The position numbers and the translations under genes were made by a program. From ATZT02 sp038145175 (lineage in GTDB: Bacteria > Actinomycetota > Actinomycetes > S36-B12 > UBA5976), in NCBI GenBank assembly GCA_038145175.1, contig JAYQPE010000003.1:62001-126000 (forward strand): a stretch of DNA of 64,000 nt. The letters run 5' to 3'. Of the stretch, positions 53,663 through 62,637 are shown piece by piece; position 1 is the stretch's first letter; every line of letters starts with the position of its first letter. The notes beneath the pieces are model-generated. The model was not told where the DNA came from and did not search any database. It worked only from the letters and a program-made list of their open reading frames with translations.

Positions 53663-54726
53663 GTAACAATTTTGATTTAAATAACACTTTTGATCCAGAT
53701 CGAGGAAAACTTCCAGAGAAAATTTCTAAAGAAGTTCCTTCAAAATTGCCTACTCCTGCAAAAGGTGTAGATCACTATTTAAGAAGAACTGACACTGATC
53801 CAAAAGCTGCTAGAAGAGCTGAGCGCCAAGTTGCGACAATGTTTGCTTTGTCAGGATTTTTTACATTGGTCTTTTTAGTTTCATTTGTCGCAATTCCTAG
53901 AGAAAAAAAGATTGCGGTTAATTTAATTGGGGTTACCAGTGCTCAAAATCTTGTCTTAGGTGTTTCATTTGGATTAGCAATTCTGCTAATTGGAATCGGT
54001 GCAATCCATTGGGCAAAAAAATTAATGCCCGATGTTGAAATGGAGCAAGAAAGAAAACCAATAAAACCAAGTGATGAAGTTCAACAAGAAGCTTTAGATG
54101 CTTTTAGAGTTGGAGCCCAAGAATCTGGTTTTGGATCACGAAAATTAGTTAGAAGAACACTTCTAGGAGCACTTGCACTTTTCCCACTACCTTTTGTTGT
54201 CATGCTTAGAGATTTAGGTCCTGCTCCAAAAGGTGAATTAAGAAAAACCGCTTGGGAAGAAGGTCTTCACATTGTTACAGACATTACTTACCAAAAAATT
54301 AAACCAGAAGACATTCCTGTGGGAAATCTAATTTCAGCTATGCCTGAAAACATTTTAGAAATTCAAGAAGAAACCCATACTCTTAATGAACGTGGAAAGT
54401 CAGCAATTTTGTTAGTTAGAATGCGTCCTGAAGATATAAAAAGCCAACAAGGACCTGATTGGGACTATCAAGGAATACTTGCCTACTCAAAAATTTGTAC
54501 CCACGTAGGTTGTCCAATTGCGCTATATGAACAAAGGACCCATAATTTATTATGTCCATGTCATCAATCGACTTTTGATTTGTCTGACTCAGGACAGCCA
54601 ATTTTTGGACCTGCTGCAAGAAGATTGCCGCAGTTAGCAATTACGGTTGACGAAGAAGGTTACCTAATTGCTCGCCAAGGATTTCAAGAACCAGTTGGAC
54701 CAAGTTTCTGGGAGCGTGGTGCATGA
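53659..54726 (+). CDS. qcrA: Rieske iron-sulfur subunit QcrA
   Basis: 2Fe-2S subunit of the bcc menaquinol:cytochrome c reductase. Cluster ligands are C280, H282, C299 and H302, with the disulfide pair C285/C301. The N-terminal half has three membrane helices (about 60-78, 97-117, 166-183), the actinobacterial form. Length 355 fits. It overlaps qcrC and qcrB by 4 bp each. Confidence 0.97.
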   Translation: MSNNFDLNNTFDPDRGKLPEKISKEVPSKLPTPAKGVDHYLRRTDTDPKAARRAERQVATMFALSGFFTLVFLVSFVAIPREKKIAVNLIGVTSAQNLVLGVSFGLAILLIGIGAIHWAKKLMPDVEMEQERKPIKPSDEVQQEALDAFRVGAQESGFGSRKLVRRTLLGALALFPLPFVVMLRDLGPAPKGELRKTAWEEGLHIVTDITYQKIKPEDIPVGNLISAMPENILEIQEETHTLNERGKSAILLVRMRPEDIKSQQGPDWDYQGILAYSKICTHVGCPIALYEQRTHNLLCPCHQSTFDLSDSGQPIFGPAARRLPQLAITVDEEGYLIARQGFQEPVGPSFWERGA

Positions 54727-56399
54727 GTACTACTGAAAGTAAACAAACCCCTGCTGCATATAACTATGTAGATAGCAGAGTTGGTTTTTCTGCGGCCCTA
54801 AAAAGAAATTTAAGAAAAGTATTTCCTGATCACTGGTCATTTATGCTTGGTGAAATTGCACTTTATTCATTCATCATTTTATTACTAACTGGTGTGTTTT
54901 TGACATTTTGGTACAAACCATCAATGACAGAAGTTATTTACAACGGTTCATACATTCCATTAAAAGGTGTTCCAATGAGTGAAGCTTTTGCTTCAACTCT
55001 AGAAATTTCATTTGATGTTCGTGGTGGAATGCTTATTAGACAAATACATCACTGGGCTGCTCTATTTTTTATAGCCGCCATGATGGTTCACTTAATGAGA
55101 GTTTTCTTTACCGGAGCTTATAGAAAACCAAGAGAATTTAACTGGCTACTAGGTATTGGATTATTAACTTTAGGTCTTTTGGAAGGTTTTGCTGGTTATT
55201 CCTTACCAGATGATTTGTTATCAGGAATTGGTTTAAGAATTGCATCAGGAATCGTGCAAGCACTTCCTGTAATTGGAACTTGGGCATTGTATTTCTTATT
55301 TGGTGGAGAATTCCCAGGCGTTGATTTTATTCCTCGTCTTTACACTATTCACGTTTTATTAGTTCCAGGAATAATTCTTGCCTTAGTTACTGCACATTTA
55401 CTTTTAGTGTGGACTCAAAAACACACTCAATATCCAGGTCCTGGCAGAACTGAAAACAATGTTGTTGGTTATCCATTGCTTCCTGTTTACACAGCAAAAG
55501 CCGGCGGGTTCTTCTTTATTGTTTTTGGTGTCACAACTTTGATGGGTGCGCTAATAACTATTAATCCAATTTGGTTATACGGTCCTTTTACTCCAGATCA
55601 AGTAACAGCAGGTTCTCAACCTGATTTCTACATTGGATTCTTAGAAGGCTCACTTCGGGTTATGCCTGCAATTGAAATTAATATTTTCAATACTTGGACT
55701 TTTTCTCCTAACGTTCTAATCCCAGCATTAATTTTGCCCGGTTTGATGATGACTGCGATGGCTTTATATCCATTTATTGAAAGCTGGGTAACTGGAGATA
55801 AAAGAGAACATAATTTGTTAGATCGCCCAAGAAATGCACCAACTAGGACAGCACTTGGCACAATGTCTCTATCTTTCTACCTCTTGTTATGGCTTGGTGG
55901 AGGAAACGACATCATTGCCACAACTTTCCACATGTCAATTAATGCAATTACTTGGTTCATGCGATTTGCTCTAATTGCAGTTCCTCCAATTGTTTTTATT
56001 GTTACCAGAAGAATTTGTCTTGGATTACAAAGAAATGATTTAGATAAATTACTTCATGGAAAAGAAACCGGCAGAATTTTAAGACTTCCAGATGGAGGTT
56101 TTGTGGAAGTTCATGAACCTGTAAGTGAAGCTGAAATTCCTGCTTTAATTGCAAGAGAAACTTATCCTCGTTGGGAAATTCCTAAGAAATACGATGAAAA
56201 TGGTATAAAAACACCTAAATATCGTCGACAATGGTTAAGAGCCAAACTAAGTCACTGGTGGACTAAAGGTGATTTACCAACTCCAACAACAAAAGAAATT
56301 CAAGCAGGTCAACATCATGCTCATGAAGCTCTAGAACAAGCACAAAGTTTTGGAGTTGAACCAGGTAAAGAAGAGATTGTATCTTCAAGTAAACACTAA
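54723..56399 (+). CDS. qcrB: Cytochrome b subunit QcrB
   Basis: Membrane subunit with two b hemes and the quinol sites. The N-terminal part has QIHHWAALFF (heme ligand region, about 100-109), LGLLEGFAGYSLPDDLL and IHVLLVPG (second His ligand). Helices continue to about residue 430, followed by a long hydrophilic actinobacterial tail to 558. It is the target of bcc inhibitors in mycobacteria. It is the last gene of the operon and is followed 12 bp downstream by a strong terminator. Confidence 0.97.
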   Translation: MSTTESKQTPAAYNYVDSRVGFSAALKRNLRKVFPDHWSFMLGEIALYSFIILLLTGVFLTFWYKPSMTEVIYNGSYIPLKGVPMSEAFASTLEISFDVRGGMLIRQIHHWAALFFIAAMMVHLMRVFFTGAYRKPREFNWLLGIGLLTLGLLEGFAGYSLPDDLLSGIGLRIASGIVQALPVIGTWALYFLFGGEFPGVDFIPRLYTIHVLLVPGIILALVTAHLLLVWTQKHTQYPGPGRTENNVVGYPLLPVYTAKAGGFFFIVFGVTTLMGALITINPIWLYGPFTPDQVTAGSQPDFYIGFLEGSLRVMPAIEINIFNTWTFSPNVLIPALILPGLMMTAMALYPFIESWVTGDKREHNLLDRPRNAPTRTALGTMSLSFYLLLWLGGGNDIIATTFHMSINAITWFMRFALIAVPPIVFIVTRRICLGLQRNDLDKLLHGKETGRILRLPDGGFVEVHEPVSEAEIPALIARETYPRWEIPKKYDENGIKTPKYRRQWLRAKLSHWWTKGDLPTPTTKEIQAGQHHAHEALEQAQSFGVEPGKEEIVSSSKH

Positions 56400-56411
56400 T
56401 TTTTAATCTTT

Positions 56412-56451
56412 AAAACCCGCCAAAACTCAAATTGGCGGGTTTTTTGTTTTT
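56412..56451 (+). terminator. Rho-independent terminator after qcrB
   Basis: A 12-bp perfect stem AAAACCCGCCAA / TTGGCGGGTTTT (56412-56423 with 56432-56443) with an 8-nt loop, followed by a T tract interrupted by one G. This is the clearest intrinsic terminator in the window and ends the ctaE-qcrCAB transcript 12 bp after the qcrB stop. Confidence 0.95.
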
Positions 56452-56472
56452 ATGATTAACTGAAAAGAGAAT

Positions 56473-57471
56473 ATGAATATTTCGTTAACAATCTGGCTTT
56501 TAACAGTTGGCGCCATTATTGCTTTGATTTTGGTTGATTTGTTTACCGTGAGCGCTAAACCTCATGATGTGATGTTTAAAGAAGCTGCTTCTTGGTCAAT
56601 TTTTTATGTAGCAGTTGCCGTAGCATTTGGTGTTTGGATTTGGTTAGATTTTGGCAGTCAAAGTGGAACAGAATATTTTGCTGCTTATTTAGTAGAAAAA
56701 TCATTATCAGTAGATAATCTTTTTGTTTTTGCAATTATTCTGACCCAGTTTGCTGTACCAAGTATTTATCAACAAAGAGTATTGCTCATCGGTGTAATAC
56801 TTGCTCTAGTTTTAAGAGCTATATTTATCGCAATAGGAGCAGCTGCTCTTGCAGCATTTGCCTTCACCTTCGTAATCTTTGGTGCAATCCTTATTTATAC
56901 AGGAATTGGCTTATTTAGACATTGGAATGAAGATCCAAACCCTGATGATAATTTCTTAGTGAAACAGGTTAGAAAATTTACCCCGGTAACAAGTCAATAC
57001 CACGGAACTAAGTTGTTTGTAAGAATTGATGGAAAAAGATTTGCTACCCCTATGTTTTTGGTAATGATTGCCATTGCTTCAACGGATTTGCTTTTTGCAC
57101 TGGATTCAATCCCTGCCACATTTGGGGTAACACAAGAGCCATTTTTAGTTTTTGCTGCAAATGCTTTTGCCTTGCTTGGACTAAGAGCTCTTTATTTCCT
57201 ACTAAAAGGTTTATTAGATCGATTAATTTATCTATCGATTGGCTTGGCTGCGATTTTGGTATTTATTGGTGGAAAACTAATTCTTACCTATTTTCATGAA
57301 ATCAATAATTCGATTCCTAAGGTTCCAACTGGAATTAGCTTAGGAGTGATTGCTTTAATTTTAACTATTGCGATTGTGGCAAGTTTATTGAAATCAAGAC
57401 AAGATCCAACTTTGAAAGCTCACGCAGGAACTGTAAGAGCGCCAAAAAAAGAAGAAGTAGAGAAGAAATAA
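56473..57471 (+). CDS. TerC/Alx-family membrane protein
   Basis: Integral membrane protein (332 residues, about nine helices) of the TerC family. Recent work on relatives points to Mn2+ export or metalation of exported proteins; older names refer to tellurite resistance. The acidic membrane motifs LVEKSLSVDNLFVFA (about 74-88) and STDLLFALDSIPA (about 206-218) are intact. The C-terminus is a basic cytoplasmic tail. Only 21 bp separate it from the qcrB terminator, so there is no room for a yybP-ykoY riboswitch. Confidence 0.92.
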   Translation: MNISLTIWLLTVGAIIALILVDLFTVSAKPHDVMFKEAASWSIFYVAVAVAFGVWIWLDFGSQSGTEYFAAYLVEKSLSVDNLFVFAIILTQFAVPSIYQQRVLLIGVILALVLRAIFIAIGAAALAAFAFTFVIFGAILIYTGIGLFRHWNEDPNPDDNFLVKQVRKFTPVTSQYHGTKLFVRIDGKRFATPMFLVMIAIASTDLLFALDSIPATFGVTQEPFLVFAANAFALLGLRALYFLLKGLLDRLIYLSIGLAAILVFIGGKLILTYFHEINNSIPKVPTGISLGVIALILTIAIVASLLKSRQDPTLKAHAGTVRAPKKEEVEKK

Positions 57472-57481
57472 TTATTTAAAC

Positions 57482-57586
57482 TTAGTGGCCCTGACAAATT
57501 TGTTCAGGTGGAACACCTCGAAGTGCTGATTCGACATGTTCACCACAGCCTCTATATGTGAACTTGCCACAAATCTCGCAAACCAC
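57482..57586 (-). CDS. 34-residue Cys-rich zinc-ribbon-like miniprotein
   Basis: A very short ORF whose translation is strikingly non-random: VVCEICGKFTYRGCGEHV followed by ESALRGVPPEQICQGH and a TAA stop. CxxC, then C-x2-H, then a final C/H give a plausible zinc site. The GTG at 57586 is the most reasonable start. No good Shine-Dalgarno is seen, and AGGGG lies about 19 bases upstream. Small proteins with this CxxCGK...GCG.H pattern occur in Actinobacteria, to my recollection, without known function. It is downstream of the LysM gene on the same strand and convergent with terC. Confidence 0.62.
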   Translation of the reverse strand: MVCEICGKFTYRGCGEHVESALRGVPPEQICQGH

Positions 57587-57670
57587 TTTGCTACAAATTT
57601 TGAAACCCCTAAATAGTAACTAATTGGTAGTTTAGTACTTAAACAAAATCAATCACTAAAGAGTTATTAC

Positions 57671-57988
57671 TTAACTTGGAATTCTTAAAACTTGACCTGC
57701 ATAAAGGCTAGAACCTTCCAAGACATTCAAGTTTTTGATTTCTTCAATAACTGCTCGCGGGTCAGCTTCCGGATTTACCCGCGAGGCAATAGTCCATAGT
57801 GTTTCGCCAGGAGAAACTACTATTAACTGACTCTTGTTGCCTGCTTGATCAAGGCTTGCTCTGGCTGTTGAAGTTAGAGAAGGTACCGCAAAGGCTGTAA
57901 TAGCGATTAAAGTCGCCAAAATGACCACAAAACGGCCTCTTTTGGTCAAACGTAAAGTAGGAGTTGATACATGAGCTAGTGTTGTCAT
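57671..57988 (-). CDS. LysM protein, ChiZ/DivS-like, divergent from lexA
   Basis: A 105-residue membrane-anchored protein: basic N-terminus, one helix (about 21-42), then a LysM domain (about 55-103, IVVSPGETLWTIASRVN...GQVLRIPS). The ATG at 57988 is chosen because GAAGG lies five bases upstream. The frame is open to 58105, but that extension would cross three LexA boxes. Actinobacterial lexA is commonly divergent from a LysM cell-division suppressor (Rv2719c/ChiZ, DivS in Corynebacterium). Position and SOS boxes suggest the same role: delaying division after DNA damage. Confidence 0.85.
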   Translation of the reverse strand: MTTLAHVSTPTLRLTKRGRFVVILATLIAITAFAVPSLTSTARASLDQAGNKSQLIVVSPGETLWTIASRVNPEADPRAVIEEIKNLNVLEGSSLYAGQVLRIPS

Positions 57989-58000
57989 ATGGCCCTTCTT

Positions 58001-58080
58001 TCGAACATTTGTTCGATTATTGCACATACATACGACATTTGGCAAGTTTTTTCGAACAGGTGTTTGAAACATTTGTTCGA
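58001..58080. promoter_or_regulatory. Three LexA boxes between the LysM gene and lexA
   Basis: TCGAACATTTGTTCGA (58001-58016) is a perfect consensus site 12 bp upstream of the LysM gene ATG. TCGAACAGGTGTTTGA (58052-58067) and TGAAACATTTGTTCGA (58065-58080) are partly degenerate, overlap by 3 bp, and abut a lexA -10 candidate TAACCT (58087-58092). The layout implies strong SOS control of the LysM gene and autoregulation of lexA. Confidence 0.9.
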
Positions 58081-58098
58081 ATAGGCTAACCTTTAGGT

Positions 58099-58791
58099 AT
58101 GACAAATAAACCTGATTCAGAAGTAGCTCACATTAACCCAGATGGCGATGGCCTTACCGATCGCCAAAGAAAGATTTTGAACGTCATCCAAGACGCTGTG
58201 AAAGATAGAGGTTTTCCTCCTACAGTGCGTGAAATTGCCGATCTAGTAGGTCTTGCCTCTCCTGCTTCTGTAGCACATCAACTTTCAGCCTTAGAAAGAA
58301 AAGGTTTCATTAAACGCGATCCAAATTCCCCAAGAGCAATAGATTTAACTTTGCCAAACAAATCCGGTGTAGCAATTGATGGATTAGTCGGTGGCATTGA
58401 AGGAGAACAAACTCCAGAAGCAGCTTTTGTGCCACTGGTGGGTCGAATCGCTGCCGGTGGACCAATTTTGGCAGAAGAATCAATTGAAGCTATTTATCCA
58501 CTTCCAAAAGAATTAGTTGGTAATGGTGAATTGTTTATGTTGGAAGTTGTAGGAGATTCAATGATTGATGCTGCAATTTGTCATGGTGACAAAGTTGTAG
58601 TGAGAAAACAAGATGATGCTCAAAATGGAGAAATAGTTGCAGCTTTGTTAGGGGATGAAGCAACTGTGAAAACTTTAAAAAGAAAAGATGGACATGTTTG
58701 GTTAATGCCCGCAAATCCAAATTATGAACCAATTAATGGTGACCACGCAAAAATTCTTGGTCGCGTTGTCACAGTGATGAGAAAGATTTAG
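58099..58791 (+). CDS. lexA: SOS repressor LexA
   Basis: Represses DNA-damage genes and self-cleaves with RecA. The winged helix-turn-helix occupies residues 20-80 (PPTVREIADLVGLASPAS), and the cleavage site is A119-G120 in RIAAGGP. The catalytic dyad is S154 (GDSMID) and K191 (TVKTLK), 37 residues apart as in E. coli. Length 230 is typical for Actinobacteria. There is no clear Shine-Dalgarno. TAACCT six bases upstream of the ATG suggests a leaderless mRNA. Confidence 0.97.
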   Translation: MTNKPDSEVAHINPDGDGLTDRQRKILNVIQDAVKDRGFPPTVREIADLVGLASPASVAHQLSALERKGFIKRDPNSPRAIDLTLPNKSGVAIDGLVGGIEGEQTPEAAFVPLVGRIAAGGPILAEESIEAIYPLPKELVGNGELFMLEVVGDSMIDAAICHGDKVVVRKQDDAQNGEIVAALLGDEATVKTLKRKDGHVWLMPANPNYEPINGDHAKILGRVVTVMRKI

Positions 58792-59267
58792 TTCACACCT
58801 AAATAAGCATTTTTAATTACAACTAAATCAATTTTTTTCATCTTAAGCATTGCCTCGGTTGCTCTTTTAGATCCTTGAGCATCGTCTCCGCCTAAATATT
58901 TACCCATCTCTATAGGTATAACTTGCCAAGAGATACCAAATTTGTCTTTCAGCCAACCACATTGACTTTCTTGACCACCATCTTTAGTTAAAATCTCCCA
59001 ATAGTGATCAACTTCTGCTTGATCTTTACATGGTATTTGAAATGAAATAGCTTCGCTGTGAGGAAATTGAGGACCGCCATTTAGTCCAATAAATGATTGA
59101 TTAAAAATCTTAAAGTTCACAAATACTTCTTCCCCTTCTTTATTGCCAGGAGTATCTGTTGGAGTAATCCATTGATCTTCTATGGAACTATTGGGAAAAA
59201 TTGAAGTGTAAAAAAGAGCTGCTTGTCTTGCTTGACCGTCAAACCATAAACAAGTGGTTAATTCCAT
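58788..59267 (-). CDS. PhnB-like VOC-family protein
   Basis: Glyoxalase/bleomycin-resistance fold protein of the PhnB (3-demethylubiquinone methyltransferase-like) group. The 159 residues include TTCLWFDGQARQAALFYTSIF (4-24) and NQSFIGLNGGPQFPHSEAISF (about 55-75), then CGWLKDKFGISWQVIP (about 103-118). Its metal site and substrate are unknown. It overlaps the convergent lexA end by 4 bp. Confidence 0.85.
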   Translation of the reverse strand: MELTTCLWFDGQARQAALFYTSIFPNSSIEDQWITPTDTPGNKEGEEVFVNFKIFNQSFIGLNGGPQFPHSEAISFQIPCKDQAEVDHYWEILTKDGGQESQCGWLKDKFGISWQVIPIEMGKYLGGDDAQGSKRATEAMLKMKKIDLVVIKNAYLGVN

Positions 59268-59273
59268 TAATTA

Positions 59274-59471
59274 TTACCTTTTCCGTCTTTGAAAATAAGA
59301 TTCTATCTTAAATATGAAATTAAAAGTTTTCCATAACAAAACTGCTAAACCTGTTGAAATCAAAACCACCACATTGGTGATCAAAAGATTTCCATCTTCC
59401 ATGTAGGGAAGGCGTGTGAAAATAAATCCTGCTAAACCACCAATTATGGCTATTTTAGTTGTTAATTTCAT
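59274..59471 (-). CDS. Small two-helix membrane protein of unknown function
   Basis: A 65-residue protein with two hydrophobic helices (about 5-18 and 30-46) and a basic C-terminus (FQRRKR). I do not recognise a family. It lies 6 bp upstream of the PhnB-like gene on the same strand and its reading frame is well kept, so it is probably real and co-transcribed. Confidence 0.55.
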   Translation of the reverse strand: MKLTTKIAIIGGLAGFIFTRLPYMEDGNLLITNVVVLISTGLAVLLWKTFNFIFKIESYFQRRKR

Positions 59472-59529
59472 TTATTCATTCAAGCATATTGCTATTTACT
59501 TTTTTGATATCTAGTAATCTCTTTAACAT

Positions 59530-61089
59530 ATGGAGAAATTTGATTGCGTAGTTTTAGGCGGTGGTCATAACGGCCTAACCTCTGCTGCGTATTTATCAAA
59601 AGCTGGATTAAATGTTTTAGTCCTTGAGGCCCTTGATGAAGTTGGAGGGGCTGCAGTTTCAGTCCAAGCTTTTAAAGGAATGGATGCAAATCTTTCTCGA
59701 TACTCATATTTAGTTTCTTTAATGCCGCAACAAATAATTGATGAACTAGATTTAAAACTTGATTTAATCTCTAGATCGATTGGCTCATATACGCCAACTG
59801 TTAAAAATGTAGGACTTCTTGTTGAAAGAAGCCCTGGAGAAAAAACCAAGGAATCGTTTATAAAACTCACTGGAAATACTAAAGATTATGAAGCTTGGGT
59901 TAATTTTTACGGGAAAGTTGAAAAAGTGGCAAAAGTGCTTGCCCCTACCCTTCTAAAACCTTTAAAAAGTAAAGAAGAAATAAAAAAACTAGTAATTGAA
60001 GTAACAGATTTTGAAACTTATGAAATGCTTTTTGAAAAACCAATTACCGAAACAATTGAACAACTATTTGAAAATGATGTTGTTAGAGGTGTGGTTCTCA
60101 CAGATGCACTAATTGGAACCTTTACAGATGGTCGAGATAAAGATTTACTTGGAAATATCTGTTTTCTTTATCACTTAATCGGAAACGGAACCGGAGAGTG
60201 GAAAGTTCCCCATGGCGGTATGGGGCAAGTTAGCAAAACTTTAAAAGAAAAAGCCTTAGAAAATGGTGCTCAAATTAGAACGAATTCTAAAGTTCAAAAA
60301 GTAACCTCAGATGGCAAAATTGCGACAATAAAATATCTTGATAAACAAAATGGTGAACAAATAATTGAGGCTTCATTTGTATTAAGTAATCTTTCCCCTC
60401 AAGGACTAGACAAATTACTTGGTAAAACATCTAAAGATCTATCTGAAGGCTGCCAAGTGAAAATAAACATGCTGCTTACAAAGCTTCCTAAACTTAAGTC
60501 TGGAGATGACCCTAAAGATGTCTTTAGGGGAACATTTCATGCAAATGAGTCACTTACTCAACTTGATAAATCTTTTAAAGAAGCTTCTAATGGACAATTA
60601 CCAGAATTGCTACCTTCTGAAATTTATTGTCATACTTTGACTGATCCTTCAATATTAGGAAAAGAATTACAAGAAAAGGGATATCAAACTATTACTCTTT
60701 TTGGATTAAATACTCCGGCAAAATTATTTGACAATAACAATGAAGATTTAAGACAAATAGTTAAACAAAAATATTTAGATGGTTTAAACATGTTTTTTGA
60801 AGAAAGAATAGAAGACTGCGTGGCACTAGATAGTGAAGGTAAACCATGTATTGAAGTTAAAACTCCTTTAGACATAGAAGAATCTGTTTCACTACCTAGA
60901 GGAAATATTTTTCATAGACCTTTGCAATGGCCATTTGCAGAAAGCGATTCAGAGATAAATTCATGGGGTGTTGAAACAAATATTGCAAACATTTTTATTT
61001 GCGGTGCTGGTGCAAAACGTGGCGGAGGGGTTAGTTCAATTCCAGGAAGAAATGCTGCCATGAAAGTTTTAGAACAACTTTCTAAATAA
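59530..61089 (+). CDS. CrtI/PYROXD2-like FAD-dependent oxidoreductase
   Basis: FAD-binding amine-oxidase/phytoene-dehydrogenase superfamily protein, 519 residues. N-terminal dinucleotide motif CVVLGGGHNGLTSAAYLSKAG (6-26 region) and EALDEVGGAAVS. GVVLTDALIGTFT and WKVPHGGMGQVSKTL lie in the middle, and the C-terminal ICGAGAKRGGGVSSIPGRNAA binds FAD. It belongs to the PYROXD2-type branch and is clearly distinct from the crtI at 39265. Substrate unknown, and a role in carotenoid modification is possible but unsupported. The stop overlaps the convergent cysE by 8 bp. Confidence 0.85.
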   Translation: MEKFDCVVLGGGHNGLTSAAYLSKAGLNVLVLEALDEVGGAAVSVQAFKGMDANLSRYSYLVSLMPQQIIDELDLKLDLISRSIGSYTPTVKNVGLLVERSPGEKTKESFIKLTGNTKDYEAWVNFYGKVEKVAKVLAPTLLKPLKSKEEIKKLVIEVTDFETYEMLFEKPITETIEQLFENDVVRGVVLTDALIGTFTDGRDKDLLGNICFLYHLIGNGTGEWKVPHGGMGQVSKTLKEKALENGAQIRTNSKVQKVTSDGKIATIKYLDKQNGEQIIEASFVLSNLSPQGLDKLLGKTSKDLSEGCQVKINMLLTKLPKLKSGDDPKDVFRGTFHANESLTQLDKSFKEASNGQLPELLPSEIYCHTLTDPSILGKELQEKGYQTITLFGLNTPAKLFDNNNEDLRQIVKQKYLDGLNMFFEERIEDCVALDSEGKPCIEVKTPLDIEESVSLPRGNIFHRPLQWPFAESDSEINSWGVETNIANIFICGAGAKRGGGVSSIPGRNAAMKVLEQLSK

Positions 61090-61624
61090 CCCACATTTCC
61101 GAAGCATCATATTCAGATTTCTTAATAACTCTTTGATCTGCACCCACAATAACTGAATCAGGTTTGACATCTTTGGTAACTACTGCATTAGCGCCAATAA
61201 TTGCATTTTTGCCAATAGTTATATTTCCAAGTATTTTTGCTCCAGCTCCAACTAAAACTCCATCCTCTACAGTTGGATGCCTTTTCCCCTTAGACATAGT
61301 CCTTCCACCTAATGTAACTCCGTGATAAAACATCACGTCATCACCGATTTCAGCGGTTTCACCAATAACTACACCCATGCCATGATCAATAAAAAATCTT
61401 CTGCCAATTTTAGCTGCTGGATGAATTTCAATTCCAGTTAAGAATCGATGATAATGAGACATCAAACGAGCTATTAATCTTAATTTTTTATTCCATACCC
61501 AGTGAGTGACACGATGTAACCAAATCGCATGTAAACCAGGTGAAGTTAAAACAAACTCTAATTTAGATTTTGGTGCCGGATCTCTTTTGATTGCTGCATC
61601 AATATCTTCTTTAAATTTAATCAT
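61082..61624 (-). CDS. cysE: Serine O-acetyltransferase
   Basis: Makes O-acetylserine for cysteine synthesis. Short CysE form of 180 residues. The helical N-terminus reads IWLHRVTHWVWNKKLRLIARL, and the left-handed beta-helix has hexapeptide repeats and the catalytic HPAAKIGRRFFIDHGMGVVIG region (split about 67-87). The active-site histidines in FIDHGMG and FYHGVTLGG are conserved. Its ATG shares a base with the cysK stop (TAATG), forming a cysK-cysE operon. Confidence 0.93.
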   Translation of the reverse strand: MIKFKEDIDAAIKRDPAPKSKLEFVLTSPGLHAIWLHRVTHWVWNKKLRLIARLMSHYHRFLTGIEIHPAAKIGRRFFIDHGMGVVIGETAEIGDDVMFYHGVTLGGRTMSKGKRHPTVEDGVLVGAGAKILGNITIGKNAIIGANAVVTKDVKPDSVIVGADQRVIKKSEYDASEMWVI

Positions 61625-62553
61625 TAATCCATCAAGTCTTGATATAGAGCAGTTGAAAGATATCTTTCACCAAATGAAGGAACGATTACGACAACAACTT
61701 TTCCTGCAAATTCATCACGTTTTGCAACTTGTGACGCTGCCCAAAGTGCCGCTCCAGAAGAAATTCCTGCAAGAATCCCTTCTTCAGCGCCTGCTCTTCT
61801 GGCATATTTTATTGCTTCTTCATTTGGAGCATCAAATACTTCGTCGTAAACACTTTTATCAAGAATCTCTGGAATAAAGTTTGGACCAATTCCTTGGAGA
61901 GGATGTCCTGCTGGATTTCCTCCGCTTAATAATGGGGATGCGGCAGGCTCTACTACAAACATTTTTATATTTGGATTTTTTTGTTTTAAAACTTGACCAA
62001 TACCTGTAATGGTTCCACCAGTTCCAGAACCGGCTACTACTGCAGCTACTTTTCCATCAGTGTCATTCCAAATTTCTAAAGCGGTAGTTTGACGATGGAT
62101 TTCTGGATTTGCTGGATTTTGAAATTGTCTAACTAAAACAGCACCTTCTTTTTCCCCAATTTCTTCTGCTTTTGCTACAGCACCTTTCATTCCTTCTGCA
62201 GCAGGAGTTAATACAAGTTGAGCTCCATACGCTTTTAATAAAGTTCGTCTTTCTTTACTCATAGAATCTGGCATTGTCAGAATTACTTTGTAACCACGTG
62301 CTGCTCCAACCATTGCTAGTGCAATTCCGGTGTTTCCTGAAGTCGCTTCAACAATTGAGCCACCTGGTTTTAATTTTCCTGATTTTTCTGCATCATCAAT
62401 CATGGCAATTCCAATGCGATCTTTAACTGAAGCGGTTGGATTATAAAATTCTAATTTGGCATAGACATCTGCCTTGGCTCCATCTGTAATCCTATTTAAT
62501 TTAACTAACGGGGTATTTCCTACAACTTGAGTGATGTTGTCATACACCTTCAT
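61624..62553 (-). CDS. cysK: Cysteine synthase A (O-acetylserine sulfhydrylase)
   Basis: PLP enzyme that combines O-acetylserine and sulfide to cysteine. The PLP lysine is K44 in ASVKDRIG. The phosphate-binding glycines are in GSGTGGTITG (about 175-184), and the substrate loop is TSGNTGIALA (about 70-79). Length 309 is typical. AGGAG lies seven bases before the ATG. The 145-bp upstream region carries two palindromes that may be operators. Confidence 0.96.
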   Translation of the reverse strand: MKVYDNITQVVGNTPLVKLNRITDGAKADVYAKLEFYNPTASVKDRIGIAMIDDAEKSGKLKPGGSIVEATSGNTGIALAMVGAARGYKVILTMPDSMSKERRTLLKAYGAQLVLTPAAEGMKGAVAKAEEIGEKEGAVLVRQFQNPANPEIHRQTTALEIWNDTDGKVAAVVAGSGTGGTITGIGQVLKQKNPNIKMFVVEPAASPLLSGGNPAGHPLQGIGPNFIPEILDKSVYDEVFDAPNEEAIKYARRAGAEEGILAGISSGAALWAASQVAKRDEFAGKVVVVIVPSFGERYLSTALYQDLMD

Positions 62554-62637
62554 TTTGACTCCTAAATTTTTGGCTACAGATGTTTACTTTTAAATATTTT
62601 ATGGGTGAATCTAGCCACCCGCGACTTGGCTTATTTA

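Noticed and set aside
56452..56472. Mn-sensing yybP-ykoY riboswitch upstream of the TerC gene
   Set aside because: Only 21 bp lie between the qcrB terminator and the TerC start.
57989..58105. N-terminal extension of the LysM gene by 39 codons
   Set aside because: It would run across three LexA operators and the lexA promoter and overlap lexA. The ATG at 57988 has a ribosome site and begins the family-like sequence.
62603..62620. GGGTG...CACCC hairpin upstream of cysK as a terminator or riboswitch
   Set aside because: Only five pairs, no T-tract on either strand, and no known sulfur riboswitch core (S-box or similar) nearby.
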